Below are positions 1 through 8,398 of a stretch of DNA of 64,000 nucleotides, piece after piece. Each line of letters opens with the position of its first letter. Within the stretch, counting starts at the first letter, position 1. The notes under the pieces are model-generated. The model was not told the origin of the DNA. It saw only the letters and a list, made by a program, of their open reading frames with translations, and did not search any database. Origin of the DNA: Patescibacteria group bacterium (GTDB lineage: Bacteria; Patescibacteriota; Microgenomatia; UBA1406; GWC2-37-13); the NCBI GenBank assembly GCA_026004455.1, contig BPJE01000001.1, forward strand, positions 62,001 through 126,000, given 5' to 3'. Position numbers and translations under genes: made by a program.

Positions 1-504
1 AAAAATAACTGAGGCTTTTTTAATATCTTTACCCGTAAGCTCAGTTGGGATAAATGTTGCTGTTGGAGTTGCATCTTTTTCATTAATTATTTTCTCTTCC
101 ATAAAAACAAGTTGAGCAGTTTTTCCAATTAATTTAATTGCCTCATTAACATCTTTTATTCCTGGTAAGTCAACAACAATTCGATAATTTTGTCCTGTTT
201 TTAATGTTTGCACTGTTGGTTCACTAATACCAAAAAAATTCACTCGCTTCTCAATAATATCTCGAGCAGACTCAATTGCATCATTTAAATCTTCTTTTTT
301 AATATTTTTTGTATCAATATCAAAAACTAAATGACTACCACCTTTTAAATCAAGACCAAGACTAGTTTTTATTTCTTTTTTAAAACCAAAAATGTTTATT
401 GATTTAGGAATATTATATTTATCTTTAATTGACTCAGGGATATCTATCCATAAAATAAAAAAAAAGATAATAATAAAAAAAAATATTTTAAAAGTACCTT
501 TCAT
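1..504 (-). CDS. secD: Protein translocase subunit SecD (N-terminal part, cut by window edge)
   Basis: This is the first 168 codons of SecD, the membrane subunit that with SecF uses the proton gradient to help protein export through SecYEG. The ATG is at 504-502 and the frame stays open to base 1. The start encodes one hydrophobic segment (about residues 5-20) followed by the SecD signature LGLDLKGGSHLVFDID near residues 48-65. The first periplasmic domain follows, including VNFFGISEPTVQ and VVDLPGI. The gene runs off the left edge, where the rest of SecD would lie. The next gene upstream on the same strand is a winged-helix protein, 20 nt away. Identification is by clear family motifs. Confidence 0.93.
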   Translation of the reverse strand, partial: MKGTFKIFFFIIIFFFILWIDIPESIKDKYNIPKSINIFGFKKEIKTSLGLDLKGGSHLVFDIDTKNIKKEDLNDAIESARDIIEKRVNFFGISEPTVQTLKTGQNYRIVVDLPGIKDVNEAIKLIGKTAQLVFMEEKIINEKDATPTATFIPTELTGKDIKKASVIF

Positions 505-524
505 ATTATTTCATTAATTCATCC

Positions 525-1082
525 TCACTGCCATAAAGCATAATTTTTGGTTGTTTTTAAAAATTTCCAAATAAATGGATCATTATTTTTTTTGCGATAT
601 TTTAATTCCTCTTCTGTCATCACTGTATAATTTATTGGTCGACCATATTGCTTTTCTGCCTCAGCAATAAGCGTTTCAACCTCAGCGACAACAATCACAC
701 CAACAAAAAGTAAATAAATCTCGTCTTCTTTTATTTCAATATTTTTAGTATATTTTGTTGATAAGGCAATATATTTAATTTTTCCAATTTTTGATAAATT
801 TTGATAAATTAATGTTGATAAATAATTAGTTTTTGCAAATATTCTTAAAAACTCTTCATAAAAAAGATAATTTTTATTTAAAGTGTAATAAACTTTATTC
901 AATCTTTTTTCTCGCAAAAGCAATTTTTCCTCAGTTAAAATATCAAGCTCACGTTTTACTGCATTGACCTCTTCTTCTACTTCTCGAACCACTTTTCTTA
1001 CATAATAATTCTCATTTGGATGATGATAAAAAAGCTCTAAAATCTTTCTTCTTGTTTTTGATGGGATAATATGATCTAACAT
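525..1082 (-). CDS. Winged-helix DNA-binding protein with nucleotidyltransferase-like C-terminal region
   Basis: This is a 185-residue protein. Residues 1-75 look like an ArsR-type winged helix: IIPSKTRRKILELFYHHP, then the putative recognition region YYVRKVVREVEEEVNAVKRE, then a wing with LLLREKRLNKVYYTLN. The rest (about 80-185) resembles the minimal nucleotidyltransferase-like domain often fused to such helices in candidate-phylum genomes. I see no intact GS-x10-DxD catalytic motif, so enzyme activity is doubtful. It starts 1 nt after the stop of the DUF3048 gene and ends 20 nt before secD, so the three are probably co-transcribed. The likely role is DNA-binding regulation, but no target can be named. 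Confidence 0.6.
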   Translation of the reverse strand: MLDHIIPSKTRRKILELFYHHPNENYYVRKVVREVEEEVNAVKRELDILTEEKLLLREKRLNKVYYTLNKNYLFYEEFLRIFAKTNYLSTLIYQNLSKIGKIKYIALSTKYTKNIEIKEDEIYLLFVGVIVVAEVETLIAEAEKQYGRPINYTVMTEEELKYRKKNNDPFIWKFLKTTKNYALWQ

Positions 1083-1083
1083 G

Positions 1084-2256
1084 TTAATAATTTACTTTAT
1101 TACCAATTGGTAATATCTCAACCCAAATTGGTCCGCGAACTAAACTAATCTCATTACCAGCTTCATCATAAAATCTTATCTGACTCTCTTCATCTGTTTT
1201 TTTCCAAGTGCCTTTTATAACTTTTCCGTCTTGAAAAAATAATCCTTCACCACTACCAACTATCTTATAAAGTAAATGACCACCTTCATATCCATCATTA
1301 GCTGGTGACTCTTTAGCAAAAACAATCATCACATTTTTTGCTGAAATCTGTTTACCAGTATTTTTATCAATATGAGGTTTTCCACCATTAACTCGCAAAT
1401 ACTGATTATTATTTTTATCATAATTCCAAACAACATTAAAATCTGAGGCTAAATTATCCCAAAAACTAAAATCAATTTTTGCAATACTGCCTCTTTGATC
1501 TATTTTTACATCATCTTTAAATAACCATTTTTTGAAAATTTTTATCCCAAGAAACACCATTTTCATCAACATTAGTTAATTTTCTTTTATCTTTTGCATA
1601 CTGCCAAAGTTTTGTTGTTGATGAATAAACTGTGTGTTCTGTTGATCTATTTGGTAATCTTTCATAATCTCGCCAAAAATATGGAAAAGGTACTGAAAAT
1701 TGATTTAAATCATTATAAGCAGCCCAACCAAGATTTCTTATTTCACCTAAAGCATCAGCTGGACCAGGAGTATTAGCTCCACCAACATGAGCATATAAAG
1801 GATAATTACCAAAACCTTGTAAAAAGTTTTATAAAATAAATTCTTGCTGATCTGATCGGACCAATATAAGGAGCGTCTTGACAATAAAAAACTGATAAAA
1901 ATCTTGTGATTCCTCCCTCAGCCACTACCTCAAAAACCACATCAGCTGAAGATAATCCTGATTGTGGTCTAGCCTCAACATGATTTTCAATCATTACCCC
2001 TAATGGCCTTCTTGCTTCCCATTTTTGCCTTTGAGATTTTGAATAAAAAGCGCCGTTTATTGGACACTCTTCAGTTTTTGGTTCATTATTTAAATTTTCC
2101 TCTGAATTACTACCATTTTTTAGGAGGTTGGTAATTTGAAATAGGAGAAAAAATATTACCATTTTCAGTTTTTGAAGAAAAAACTAAGTAAGAACCAATT
2201 AAAGAAGAAATAAAAACTAAAACAATAACAATCAGAGCGGTTTTTTTTGGTACCAT
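1084..2256 (-). pseudogene. DUF3048 (YerB-like) membrane-anchored protein, broken by three +1 frameshifts
   Basis: Three overlapping frames together encode one DUF3048 protein of about 389 residues. The ATG at 2256 opens a signal or anchor segment (VPKKTALIVIVLVFISSLIG). The N-terminal DUF3048 signature (RRPLGVMIENHVEARPQSGL, then GGITRFL and IGPIRSARIYF) is in the second frame. The YAHVGG and C-terminal domain (NGVSWDK, RFYDEAGNEI) are in the next. Removing one base from each of three short homopolymers restores a continuous frame: an A run near 2120, a T run near 1828 and a T run near 1550. The total length, 1173 nt, equals 390 codons plus 3 nt. Whether this is true decay or consensus error is open. 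The function of the family (YerB lipoproteins) is unknown. Confidence 0.8.
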
Positions 2257-2280
2257 AAAAAATGTTTAAAATTTTAACAA

Positions 2281-2725
2281 TTAACTACTTTTTTCAATTA
2301 CTTGCTTTTCTTCTTCTGACAATTCATACTCTGCGCCTTTACCCTTAATGACTTTTTTTGTATAAACTCTTAATCCTTCTTTCGTATAAATAAAATTTAA
2401 TATCAAACCACTATTTTCCTTATTAAGCAAAGCAATAACAAAACTTTGTTTTCCTCCAGTTTTATCAAATGGGTTATATCTAATTAAACCAATTTTTTGA
2501 AAATAATATCTTGATAAATTGATTTGATTTTGTAACTCTTGTTTTATAACATAAATATCCTTTTCTATTTTAATATCTTTTTCCAATAATAATTCTAAAA
2601 CCTCATCTAATTTTTCTTTTTTTGTTTTTGATATTAAGTTTTGATAATGATTTTTTAGCTTAATAAAAAAAATAGCTCAAAACAAAAAGCCAAATAAAAA
2701 AAATAATATTGACTAAATTTAGCAT
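2281..2725 (-). CDS. DUF4446 family membrane protein (one +1 frameshift)
   Basis: The DUF4446 body (about 101 residues) is read from 2586 to 2281 and includes RYNPFDKTGGKQSFVIALLN and the GLRVYTKKV region. The expected N-terminal membrane anchor lies upstream in another frame, starting at the ATG at 2725 (MLNLVNIIFFIWLFVLSYFF). Deleting one base from the 8-T run (minus-strand sense) near 2667 joins the anchor through IKLKNHYQNLISK and EKLDEVLELLLEKD to the body, giving about 147 residues, the usual family length. The span of 445 nt is 148 codons plus 1. The family's function is unknown; it is a single-pass protein with a cytoplasmic domain. Confidence 0.78.
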
Positions 2726-2744
2726 TATTTACATTCTATAAAAT

Positions 2745-2774
2745 TTGCATTCTCTGTGTCAATGTGTTTATAAT
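2745..2774 (+). promoter_or_regulatory. Putative sigma70-type promoter for the small gene at 2787
   Basis: TTGCAT at 2745-2750 and a perfect TATAAT at 2769-2774 are separated by 18 nt. The ATG of the next gene begins 12 nt after the -10 box, which implies a 5' leader of only a few bases. This is pattern recognition only. Confidence 0.5.
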
Positions 2775-2786
2775 GTTAACATAACT

Positions 2787-3057
2787 ATGCCTAAAAAAAC
2801 TAGAAAAGAAAAAATTATCGCCCAATATCGAAAAAAACTAAAACTTCTTAACCAACAAAATAATCAATCGTTAATTGAAAACAAATTATTAGAAAAAAAA
2901 ACCTGAAATAAAAAAAATAGAAAAAAATAACAATCTAAATAAAAATAACTCTTCTGATAATAAATATTTTGTTAATGATCTAAAAAAAAGTTTAATAATA
3001 ACTTTTTTGATAATTGCTCTTGAAATCAGTTTGTATTTTGCTAATCTTATTAAATAA
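2787..3057 (+). CDS. Small Lys/Asn-rich single-pass membrane protein (one +1 frameshift)
   Basis: The ATG at 2787 encodes MPKKTRKEKIIAQYRKKLK and a hydrophilic stretch ending in a premature TGA just after an A9 run (about 2892-2900). Removing one A restores EKKPEIKKIEKNN and continues through NDLKKSLIITFLIIALEISL to a TAA at 3055-3057, giving about 89 residues with one C-terminal transmembrane helix. The 271-nt span is 90 codons plus 1. I do not recognise the family. The arrangement (basic N-terminus, tail anchor) suggests a membrane-tethered nucleic-acid or ribosome-associated protein, which is only a guess. It sits directly before the DUF5679 zinc-ribbon gene and may share its transcript. 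Confidence 0.55.
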
Positions 3058-3098
3058 AATCCGACTTTACGGATAAAAGAAAGGGGGTGATAAAAAAT

Positions 3099-3242
3099 AT
3101 GGCCACAATGTATTGCGTAAAATGTCGAGCTAAAAAAGAAGTCGCCAATCCAGAAAAAGTTACTATGAAAAATGGTAAACCAGCAATGAAAGCAAAGTGT
3201 CCAGATTGTGGAACAGGAATGTATAAAATTGGAGCGGCATAA
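3099..3242 (+). CDS. DUF5679-type zinc-ribbon microprotein
   Basis: This is a 47-residue protein. It contains two CxxC knuckles, CVKC (residues 6-9) and CPDC (34-37), which should bind one zinc ion. Between them is the NPEKVTMKNGKPAMK segment typical of the DUF5679 family. The start is supported by a strong Shine-Dalgarno sequence (AAGGGGGTG, 3081-3089) about 9 nt upstream of the ATG, which is unusual in this window. The family's function is unknown; the ribbon fold suggests nucleic-acid or protein contact. A 14-bp inverted repeat follows 27 nt downstream. Confidence 0.82.
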   Translation: MATMYCVKCRAKKEVANPEKVTMKNGKPAMKAKCPDCGTGMYKIGAA

Positions 3243-3268
3243 TATTTTTTAAAAAAAATATAAATATA

Positions 3269-3299
3269 AAGGACAGAATCTATTTTAGATTCTGTCCTT
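3269..3299. repeat. Perfect 14-bp inverted repeat (GGACAGAATC type), possible bidirectional terminator
   Basis: Arms 3269-3282 and 3286-3299 are perfectly complementary around a 3-nt loop (TTT). The element lies between the convergent ends of the DUF5679 gene (3242) and the thpR-like gene (3306), where a bidirectional terminator would be expected; only short T-rich flanks follow. The core GGACAGAA(T/C)C recurs at 40022-40065 and 48599-48643, so it also belongs to a dispersed repeat family. Confidence 0.75.
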
Positions 3300-3305
3300 A
3301 TTATT

Positions 3306-3848
3306 TTAATCTTTTAAAAGTTTAAAAGTAGCAATTTTTTTATAAATTGGTTTTTTATCTGTTAAAATACTTTCAAATAAAAATACTTCTTCAACTGGAA
3401 AAGAAATATTAATTCTTATCTTTGATAATTTTCTTTTTAAGGCAAAATACTGTTGTTTTGAAGATTTGCTACTTCTTGCTAAAGTTAAATGAGGAATAAA
3501 TTTTTTTTGTGAATTTGAGTTTTGATCAAAATTATTTTTAATTGCCATTGCTAATTGCTCAATCCTTTTTTCTCTTTGAAAAGTCAAATATGTTACCAAC
3601 TTATTATGAACAAAAACATCTAAATTTAAAGAATAAAGATAGAAAACTGATTGATCCCATAACAAATCACTAATTTTTTTAATAATCTTTTCAGTATCTT
3701 GCCTTTCTCCAAAAAAGTAAATAGTAATATGAAAATTTTCTGGGGTTACCCAGTTAAATTGAGGATATTGTTTTTTTAATGCTGTAATTTGCCTTTCTAA
3801 TTTTATTTTTTCTTTTTCCGGCAAATCAATTGCTAAAAATAGTCTCAT
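3306..3848 (-). CDS. thpR: RNA 2',3'-cyclic phosphodiesterase (ThpR / LigT family)
   Basis: This 180-residue protein of the 2H phosphoesterase superfamily carries both catalytic HxTx motifs: HITI at residues 40-43 and HLTL at 120-123. The N-terminus MRLFLAIDLPE is typical of ThpR. The family hydrolyses 2',3'-cyclic phosphate ends of RNA and can join tRNA halves with 2'-5' bonds in vitro. Length matches the family. The gene overlaps the upstream cytidylyltransferase-like gene by 4 nt (ATGA, 3845-3848), indicating translational coupling. Its 3' end faces the DUF5679 gene across the inverted repeat at 3269. Confidence 0.9.
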   Translation of the reverse strand: MRLFLAIDLPEKEKIKLERQITALKKQYPQFNWVTPENFHITIYFFGERQDTEKIIKKISDLLWDQSVFYLYSLNLDVFVHNKLVTYLTFQREKRIEQLAMAIKNNFDQNSNSQKKFIPHLTLARSSKSSKQQYFALKRKLSKIRINISFPVEEVFLFESILTDKKPIYKKIATFKLLKD

Positions 3849-4324
3849 AATTTAAAAATTTTGGAAATTTTCGTAGTTGAAAATTTTTTTAATAATGGCG
3901 AAACAACTTTAACCTCGCCACCAATTTCCTTAGCTTGTTTTTCTTTATTTTTTAATTGTTTATCTCCTTGAGTTACAGCAATTATTTTTGGTTTGATTAA
4001 TTTTACTAATTCAAAATAATCTTTATCTGATTTAAATAATGGTATTTTAATTATTAAATCAACAAAATTTAAACTAGCCAAAATCTCTGCTCTTTGTTGT
4101 TGATTATGAATTGGTTGTTGTCTTTTGTATTTTTTAATAAAATCATCTGATTCCAAAATCACTATTAAAAAATCTCCTTGTTTTTTGGCTTTTTCTAAAA
4201 ACTTCAAATGACCATAATGAAAAATATCAAAACAACCACCAACTAAAACAATATTTTTATTTTTCAAAAAATCTAAATGTTTCTTAATTTCTTGGTAAGA
4301 AATGATTTTTAATATGTTTTTCAC
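3845..4324 (-). CDS. Nucleotidyltransferase of the cytidylyltransferase (RfaE/HldE C-terminal-like) family
   Basis: The 159-residue protein has the nucleotide-binding motif GGCFDIFHYGHLKFL (residues 29-43), the HxGH-type signature of cytidylyl/adenylyltransferases. The family transfers CMP or AMP to a phosphorylated small molecule, such as a sugar phosphate. The C-terminal ISSTSK-like motif appears as FSTTKISKIF, with the expected serine and lysine. The exact substrate cannot be read from sequence; HldE-like ADP-heptose synthesis or a glycerol- or pantetheine-type substrate are possible. The start ATG (4324) lies exactly 6 nt from a minus-strand TATAAT, so the mRNA may be leaderless. It overlaps the thpR-like gene by 4 nt. 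Confidence 0.82.
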   Translation of the reverse strand: MKNILKIISYQEIKKHLDFLKNKNIVLVGGCFDIFHYGHLKFLEKAKKQGDFLIVILESDDFIKKYKRQQPIHNQQQRAEILASLNFVDLIIKIPLFKSDKDYFELVKLIKPKIIAVTQGDKQLKNKEKQAKEIGGEVKVVSPLLKKFSTTKISKIFKL

Positions 4325-4338
4325 AGTATAATTATACT
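4325..4338. promoter_or_regulatory. Palindromic bidirectional -10 element between divergent genes
   Basis: AGTATAATTATACT is a perfect 14-bp palindrome that presents TATAAT on both strands (plus 4327-4332, minus 4336-4331). The minus-strand gene starts at 4324, 6 nt from its -10; the plus-strand gene starts at 4345, 12 nt from its -10. No good -35 is visible for either direction. Symmetric -10 boxes are known to drive divergent transcription in bacteria; activity here is inferred. Confidence 0.6.
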
Positions 4339-4344
4339 ATTAAT

Positions 4345-6591
4345 ATGAAATTAAAAACTGAGATTTTAAACATTTATCAAAAAGCTTTAATCATCTCTTC
4401 AATAAATTATTCTTTTATTGATATTTTAAAATCTCATTTTAAAAAATATTCTGTTGAACCATTTTTTTCTTCTACTGAACCAAAATCTTTGAAAATTTTT
4501 GATTATGTTTTTGTTATTGATAACTATCTTTCAAAAATAAAATTAGAAAAATATTCAAACAAAAAATATGTTTTTATCTTTATTAACAAAAAAATTCCTG
4601 AAAATCTATTTAATAATGAAAATCTTAAAATAATTAAACTTAATCACTACGTTTTAAATGAAAATGAAATTGATAGAATTCTGTGGTTTATATTTTCTCA
4701 GTCAAAAGAAAAATTTTTAAAAATAGATAATATCAAACCGAAAGAAAAAATTAAAACAATTTTTTTTCCAAAAATTAATCTTTTTAATAAAAAAAATTTG
4801 TTAACTTTTTTAATTTTATCAATATTAATAAGTCATCTGATTTTCTTACCCTTTTTATTAATTTCTTATTTTTTTAATTATTTATCCATAAAAGAATTTA
4901 AAAAAGAAAATATAAACAAAACAAAAGAATATTTATCAAAAGGAAAAAAATTTTTTAATTTATCAAAAAATTTTTATCAAATCGTTGATCAAAATTATAA
5001 ATTATTTGGAATCTCAAACTTATCACAAAATTTGATTGATATTGATCAAGCAGCAATAAAAATTATTGAAGAAGGTATAAACAGTTTAAATAACTTAAAA
5101 AAAATTCAACAACTTGTTTTTTTAAAAAACAAATCAATTGAGGAAAAAAATGATCTTAAACTAAGATTAAAAAACCTAGATAATTCAATAAGTGTTATTA
5201 ACGAAAACATTGAAATTGTTTATCAAAAATTAGATTTTCCTTTTGAGCCGATTAAGAAAATTAAAAAAAATCTTTTTGAAATCAAAGACCTCCTCTCAAA
5301 AGCAACATCGATTTATAAATATTTTCAAAAAATTATCAGTCAAGAAAAAACTTCAAAATATCTGCTTTTATTTGCTAATAACATGGAATTAAGACCTGGC
5401 GGTGGTTTTTTAGGATCATTTGCAATATTGGAGATTGGTAATTACGAAGTTAGTCAATTAAAAATTTATGATGTTTATGATGCTGATGGTCAATTAACAG
5501 CCCATATTGAACCTCCAAAACCTCTTAAAAAATATCTTAATCTTCCTCATTGGTTTTTAAGAGACTCAAATTTTTCTCCTGATTTTATAGAAAATTATCA
5601 AAAAGCCCTTTTTTTTCTTGAAAAAGAAATGAAATTTACTGATTTTGATGGCGGAATTTTGTTAACCACAACAACAATTGAAAATATTTTATCAGCTTTT
5701 AATAATATCTATCTTCCTGATTATAAAGAATATATCAATTCAAAAAATTTTTATCTTAAAACTCAACTTTATGTCGAAAAAAATTTTTTTCCAGGATCAA
5801 CTCAAAAACAAACATTTTTATCCAAATTAGTCAATCAAATTATCATTAATTTAGACCAAGCCTCTTTTTTAAATTTAATCAAAGCAATAAAAACATCTTT
5901 TGATGAAAAACAATTAGTTGTTTATTTCAATGATGAAAATATACAAAAGCTTTTTGATTCTTTATTTTGGTCTGGTCGATTAATTGAACCAAAATGTCTG
6001 ATTAATCAAGAAAATTGTATTGTTGATTATATCTTTCCTTATGATGCTAATGTTGGTACTAACAAAGCGAATTTTTTTGTCAATAAATTTTATTATTTAA
6101 AAACTAGCATTGATTCTTCATCAAATTTATCTCATTTATTAACTATCAAATACGAAAACACTTCTCCTTCAGAAATTTTTCCTACTGGTTATTTTCGAAA
6201 TTATTTTCAAATCCTTTTACCAAAAAATGTTTTAATAAAATCAATTACTAAAGACGGTGTTTTAGTTGAAAACTATGATGAAAAAGATGATATTTTTAAA
6301 TTAATTGGTTTTTATTTTGAAATTCCTCCAAAAAAAACAGTCGAAATAAAAATAAACTATCAATTAAAACAACCAGTTTTTAATGGAAAGCAGATCTATC
6401 AAATGATTTTTCAAAAACAAATTGGCGCTAAAAATAGCGATTTAATTTTAAATTTTGAATTTAATAAAAATATCAGCTTAATCAATCAAAACTTTTCCCC
6501 TCTTGTCAAAAACAATCAGATTATTTATAATACTACTTTAACAACAGATAAAATTTTTTTAATAGAAATTAAAAATAATCAAAATCTATGA
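4345..6591 (+). CDS. DUF4012 domain membrane protein
   Basis: This is a 748-residue protein. Residues 1-140 form a soluble region of unclear fold, followed by a strongly hydrophobic segment at about 152-180. A coiled-coil-prone Lys/Asn-rich stretch follows (190-335). The DUF4012 core then begins with ELRPGGGFLGSF (348-359) and continues with DVYDADGQL and HWFLRDSNFSPDF. The family is widespread in candidate-phylum and Gram-positive genomes, often near surface-polysaccharide genes; its biochemical role is unknown. The topology suggests an outward-facing domain on a single membrane anchor. The gene ends with a 4-nt overlap with the L25 gene, so it probably heads the L25-nusA-infB transcript. 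Confidence 0.85.
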   Translation: MKLKTEILNIYQKALIISSINYSFIDILKSHFKKYSVEPFFSSTEPKSLKIFDYVFVIDNYLSKIKLEKYSNKKYVFIFINKKIPENLFNNENLKIIKLNHYVLNENEIDRILWFIFSQSKEKFLKIDNIKPKEKIKTIFFPKINLFNKKNLLTFLILSILISHLIFLPFLLISYFFNYLSIKEFKKENINKTKEYLSKGKKFFNLSKNFYQIVDQNYKLFGISNLSQNLIDIDQAAIKIIEEGINSLNNLKKIQQLVFLKNKSIEEKNDLKLRLKNLDNSISVINENIEIVYQKLDFPFEPIKKIKKNLFEIKDLLSKATSIYKYFQKIISQEKTSKYLLLFANNMELRPGGGFLGSFAILEIGNYEVSQLKIYDVYDADGQLTAHIEPPKPLKKYLNLPHWFLRDSNFSPDFIENYQKALFFLEKEMKFTDFDGGILLTTTTIENILSAFNNIYLPDYKEYINSKNFYLKTQLYVEKNFFPGSTQKQTFLSKLVNQIIINLDQASFLNLIKAIKTSFDEKQLVVYFNDENIQKLFDSLFWSGRLIEPKCLINQENCIVDYIFPYDANVGTNKANFFVNKFYYLKTSIDSSSNLSHLLTIKYENTSPSEIFPTGYFRNYFQILLPKNVLIKSITKDGVLVENYDEKDDIFKLIGFYFEIPPKKTVEIKINYQLKQPVFNGKQIYQMIFQKQIGAKNSDLILNFEFNKNISLINQNFSPLVKNNQIIYNTTLTTDKIFLIEIKNNQNL

Positions 6592-7286
6592 AAAACAAAT
6601 CTCAGGAAAAAATCATTCTCTCAGCTGAAATTAGAAATTTAGTTGGTAAAAAAGCTAAGAAACTAAGAAAACAAGGTCTTATTTTAGCCAATATCTTTGG
6701 TCAAGATTTTAAATCTCAAGCAATTACTGTTAACTATAAAGATTTTTTAAAAGTTTATAAAATTGCCAAAGAAACCGGTATTATTTATCTTCAATTAAAA
6801 AACCAAGAACTTCCAGTTCTTATAAAAAATATTCAAAAACATCCAATAACTGATCAAATCATTCATGTTGATTTTAGAAAAATTGATTTGAATAAAAAAA
6901 TTAAAACAGAGGTACCAATAAAAATAATTGGCGAATCTGAGGCAGTAACTCAAAAAGGTGGAGTTTTGTTAATTCAATCTGATCATCTTTTGGTTGAAGC
7001 TCTACCTGAAAATATTCCTCAAGAAATTGAAGTTGATATCAGTATTATAAAAGATATTGGTCAAGAAATTAAAGCTGTTGATCTTCCAAAATCAGATAAA
7101 TATGAAATAAAAACACCATTGGAAAAAGTATTAGTGTCTGTTATCGCTCATAAAGAAGAAAGCGCTGCTCCAGAGACAACCACTGTTACTCCAGAATTGG
7201 TTGAAAAAGAAAAACCTGAAGAAGAAAAAGAAGAACAAAAATCAGAATCAGGTAAACAAACTACTGATTCCTCACAAAAACAATAA
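6588..7286 (+). CDS. rplY: 50S ribosomal protein L25 (TL5/Ctc type)
   Basis: The 232-residue protein has the L25 5S-rRNA-binding domain (residues about 10-95, with RNLVGKKAKKLRKQGLI and NIQKHPITDQIIHVDF). The Ctc-type beta domain follows (about 100-185), then a Lys/Glu-rich acidic tail. L25 binds 5S rRNA in the large subunit. The long form with the C-terminal domain is the TL5/Ctc version. It overlaps the DUF4012 gene by 4 nt and lies 20 nt before nusA, matching an expression-machinery operon. Confidence 0.92.
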   Translation: MKNKSQEKIILSAEIRNLVGKKAKKLRKQGLILANIFGQDFKSQAITVNYKDFLKVYKIAKETGIIYLQLKNQELPVLIKNIQKHPITDQIIHVDFRKIDLNKKIKTEVPIKIIGESEAVTQKGGVLLIQSDHLLVEALPENIPQEIEVDISIIKDIGQEIKAVDLPKSDKYEIKTPLEKVLVSVIAHKEESAAPETTTVTPELVEKEKPEEEKEEQKSESGKQTTDSSQKQ

Positions 7287-7291
7287 AAATT

Positions 7292-7300
7292 TGATAAAAT
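7292..7300 (+). promoter_or_regulatory. Extended -10 promoter element for nusA
   Basis: TGATAAAAT (extended -10: TGn plus TAAAAT at 7295-7300) ends 6 nt before the nusA ATG at 7307. Transcription starting about 7 nt downstream of the -10 would give a leaderless nusA mRNA. Inferred from spacing only. Confidence 0.45.
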
Positions 7301-7306
7301 CAACAT

Positions 7307-8320
7307 ATGACAATAATTAAATCAGAATTTGCTTTGGCATTAAATCAAGTCGCCTCAGAAAGAGGTATCTCTCCTGATGATGTTATTGCTTCAATTGAAG
7401 CGGCAGTAATTGCTGCTTATAAAAAAGAGTATCCAGAAGAAGCAAAAAATACTGATATTATTGCTAAAGTTAATAAAGAAACTGGTGAAACTCTAATTTT
7501 AAAAAATGGTAAAAATATCACTCCCCCTGGATTTGGAAGAATTGCCGCTCAAACTGCCAAACAAGTAATTTTACAAAAAATAAGAGAAGTTGAGAAAAAA
7601 ACTATTGCTTCAAATTATAAATCTCAAATTGGAAAAATAATTAAAGGAAGAATTATTCGTTATGATGGTCATAACGTCTATCTTGATATTGGAAAAGCAG
7701 AAGCTCTTTTACCAAAAGAAGAACAAATAAAAAATGAACGCTATCAAATCAATAACAGTTTAATTGTTTATTTAAAATCAATTGAAAACGACAAATTTGG
7801 CAATCCTCGAATTATTGTCTCTAGATCACACCCAAATTTAATTTTAGAACTTTTTAAACGTGAAGTTCCTGAAGTAGCTAATGAAAATGTTGTCATAAAA
7901 AAAGTTGTCAGAGAACCTGGAGAAAGAGCAAAAATTGCTGTTTTTTCATCCTTCTCTGGTATTGATCCAGTTGGTGCTTGTGTTGGTCAAAAGGGTGTGA
8001 GGGTGCAAACAGTCACTGATGAACTCGGAGGAAATGAAAAAATTGATGTGATTCAATGGAGCCAAGATAAAAAACAATTTTTAATTGCTGCCTTATCGCC
8101 GGCTAAAATCCAATCAATCGAACTTGATGAAAAAAATAGAAAAGCCAAGATATTTGTTGATGAAACTCAAGCTCCACTAGCAATTGGAAAAAATGGAGTT
8201 AATGTCAATCTTGCTTCAGAATTAACAGGTTTAAATATTGATATTATTCAAGTGAAACCAGCTGAAAATTATCAATCAAAACAAGAAACTTCAGAACAAT
8301 CTAAACAAAATAACAAATAA
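7307..8320 (+). CDS. nusA: Transcription termination/antitermination factor NusA
   Basis: This is a 337-residue NusA. The N-terminal RNA-polymerase-binding domain comes first (FALALNQVASERGI, VIASIEAAVIAAYKKEYPEE). It is followed by an S1 domain (about 108-175, GKIIKGRIIRYDGHNVYLDIG) and two KH domains, with GACVGQKGVRVQTV near 225-240 and PLAIGKNGVNVNLASELTG near 290-310. NusA modulates pausing, termination and antitermination. The acidic repeats found at the C-terminus of some NusA proteins are absent, replaced by a short Gln/Ser/Lys tail. It sits between L25 and infB, the conserved nusA-infB order; rimP and rbfA are missing from their usual places. Confidence 0.95.
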   Translation: MTIIKSEFALALNQVASERGISPDDVIASIEAAVIAAYKKEYPEEAKNTDIIAKVNKETGETLILKNGKNITPPGFGRIAAQTAKQVILQKIREVEKKTIASNYKSQIGKIIKGRIIRYDGHNVYLDIGKAEALLPKEEQIKNERYQINNSLIVYLKSIENDKFGNPRIIVSRSHPNLILELFKREVPEVANENVVIKKVVREPGERAKIAVFSSFSGIDPVGACVGQKGVRVQTVTDELGGNEKIDVIQWSQDKKQFLIAALSPAKIQSIELDEKNRKAKIFVDETQAPLAIGKNGVNVNLASELTGLNIDIIQVKPAENYQSKQETSEQSKQNNK

Positions 8321-8351
8321 TTTATTATAATTGAAATATTTATTAATTTTT

Positions 8352-8367
8352 TCCGCCAATTGGCGGA
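8352..8367. repeat. 16-bp perfect palindrome between nusA and infB
   Basis: TCCGCCAATTGGCGGA is a perfect palindrome 32 nt before the infB ATG. It resembles the palindrome at 14007-14032 (CCGCTAATTA core), suggesting a shared repeat type. No T-tract of terminator length follows, so a repeat or an RNA hairpin in the infB leader is more likely than a terminator. Confidence 0.6.
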
Positions 8368-8398
8368 TTTGATTTTTAATTTTTAACTTTTGATTTTT

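Noticed and set aside
2100-2130. Programmed ribosomal frameshift in the DUF3048 gene
   Set aside because: There are three shifts in one gene, none with a clear slippery heptamer plus downstream structure, and the same one-base excess affects a tRNA, which cannot be explained by ribosomal frameshifting.
8390-8398. TTG start at 8390 for infB
   Set aside because: It adds only MIF-type residues before MRPPVITILGHVDHGK; the ATG at 8399 is the natural start.
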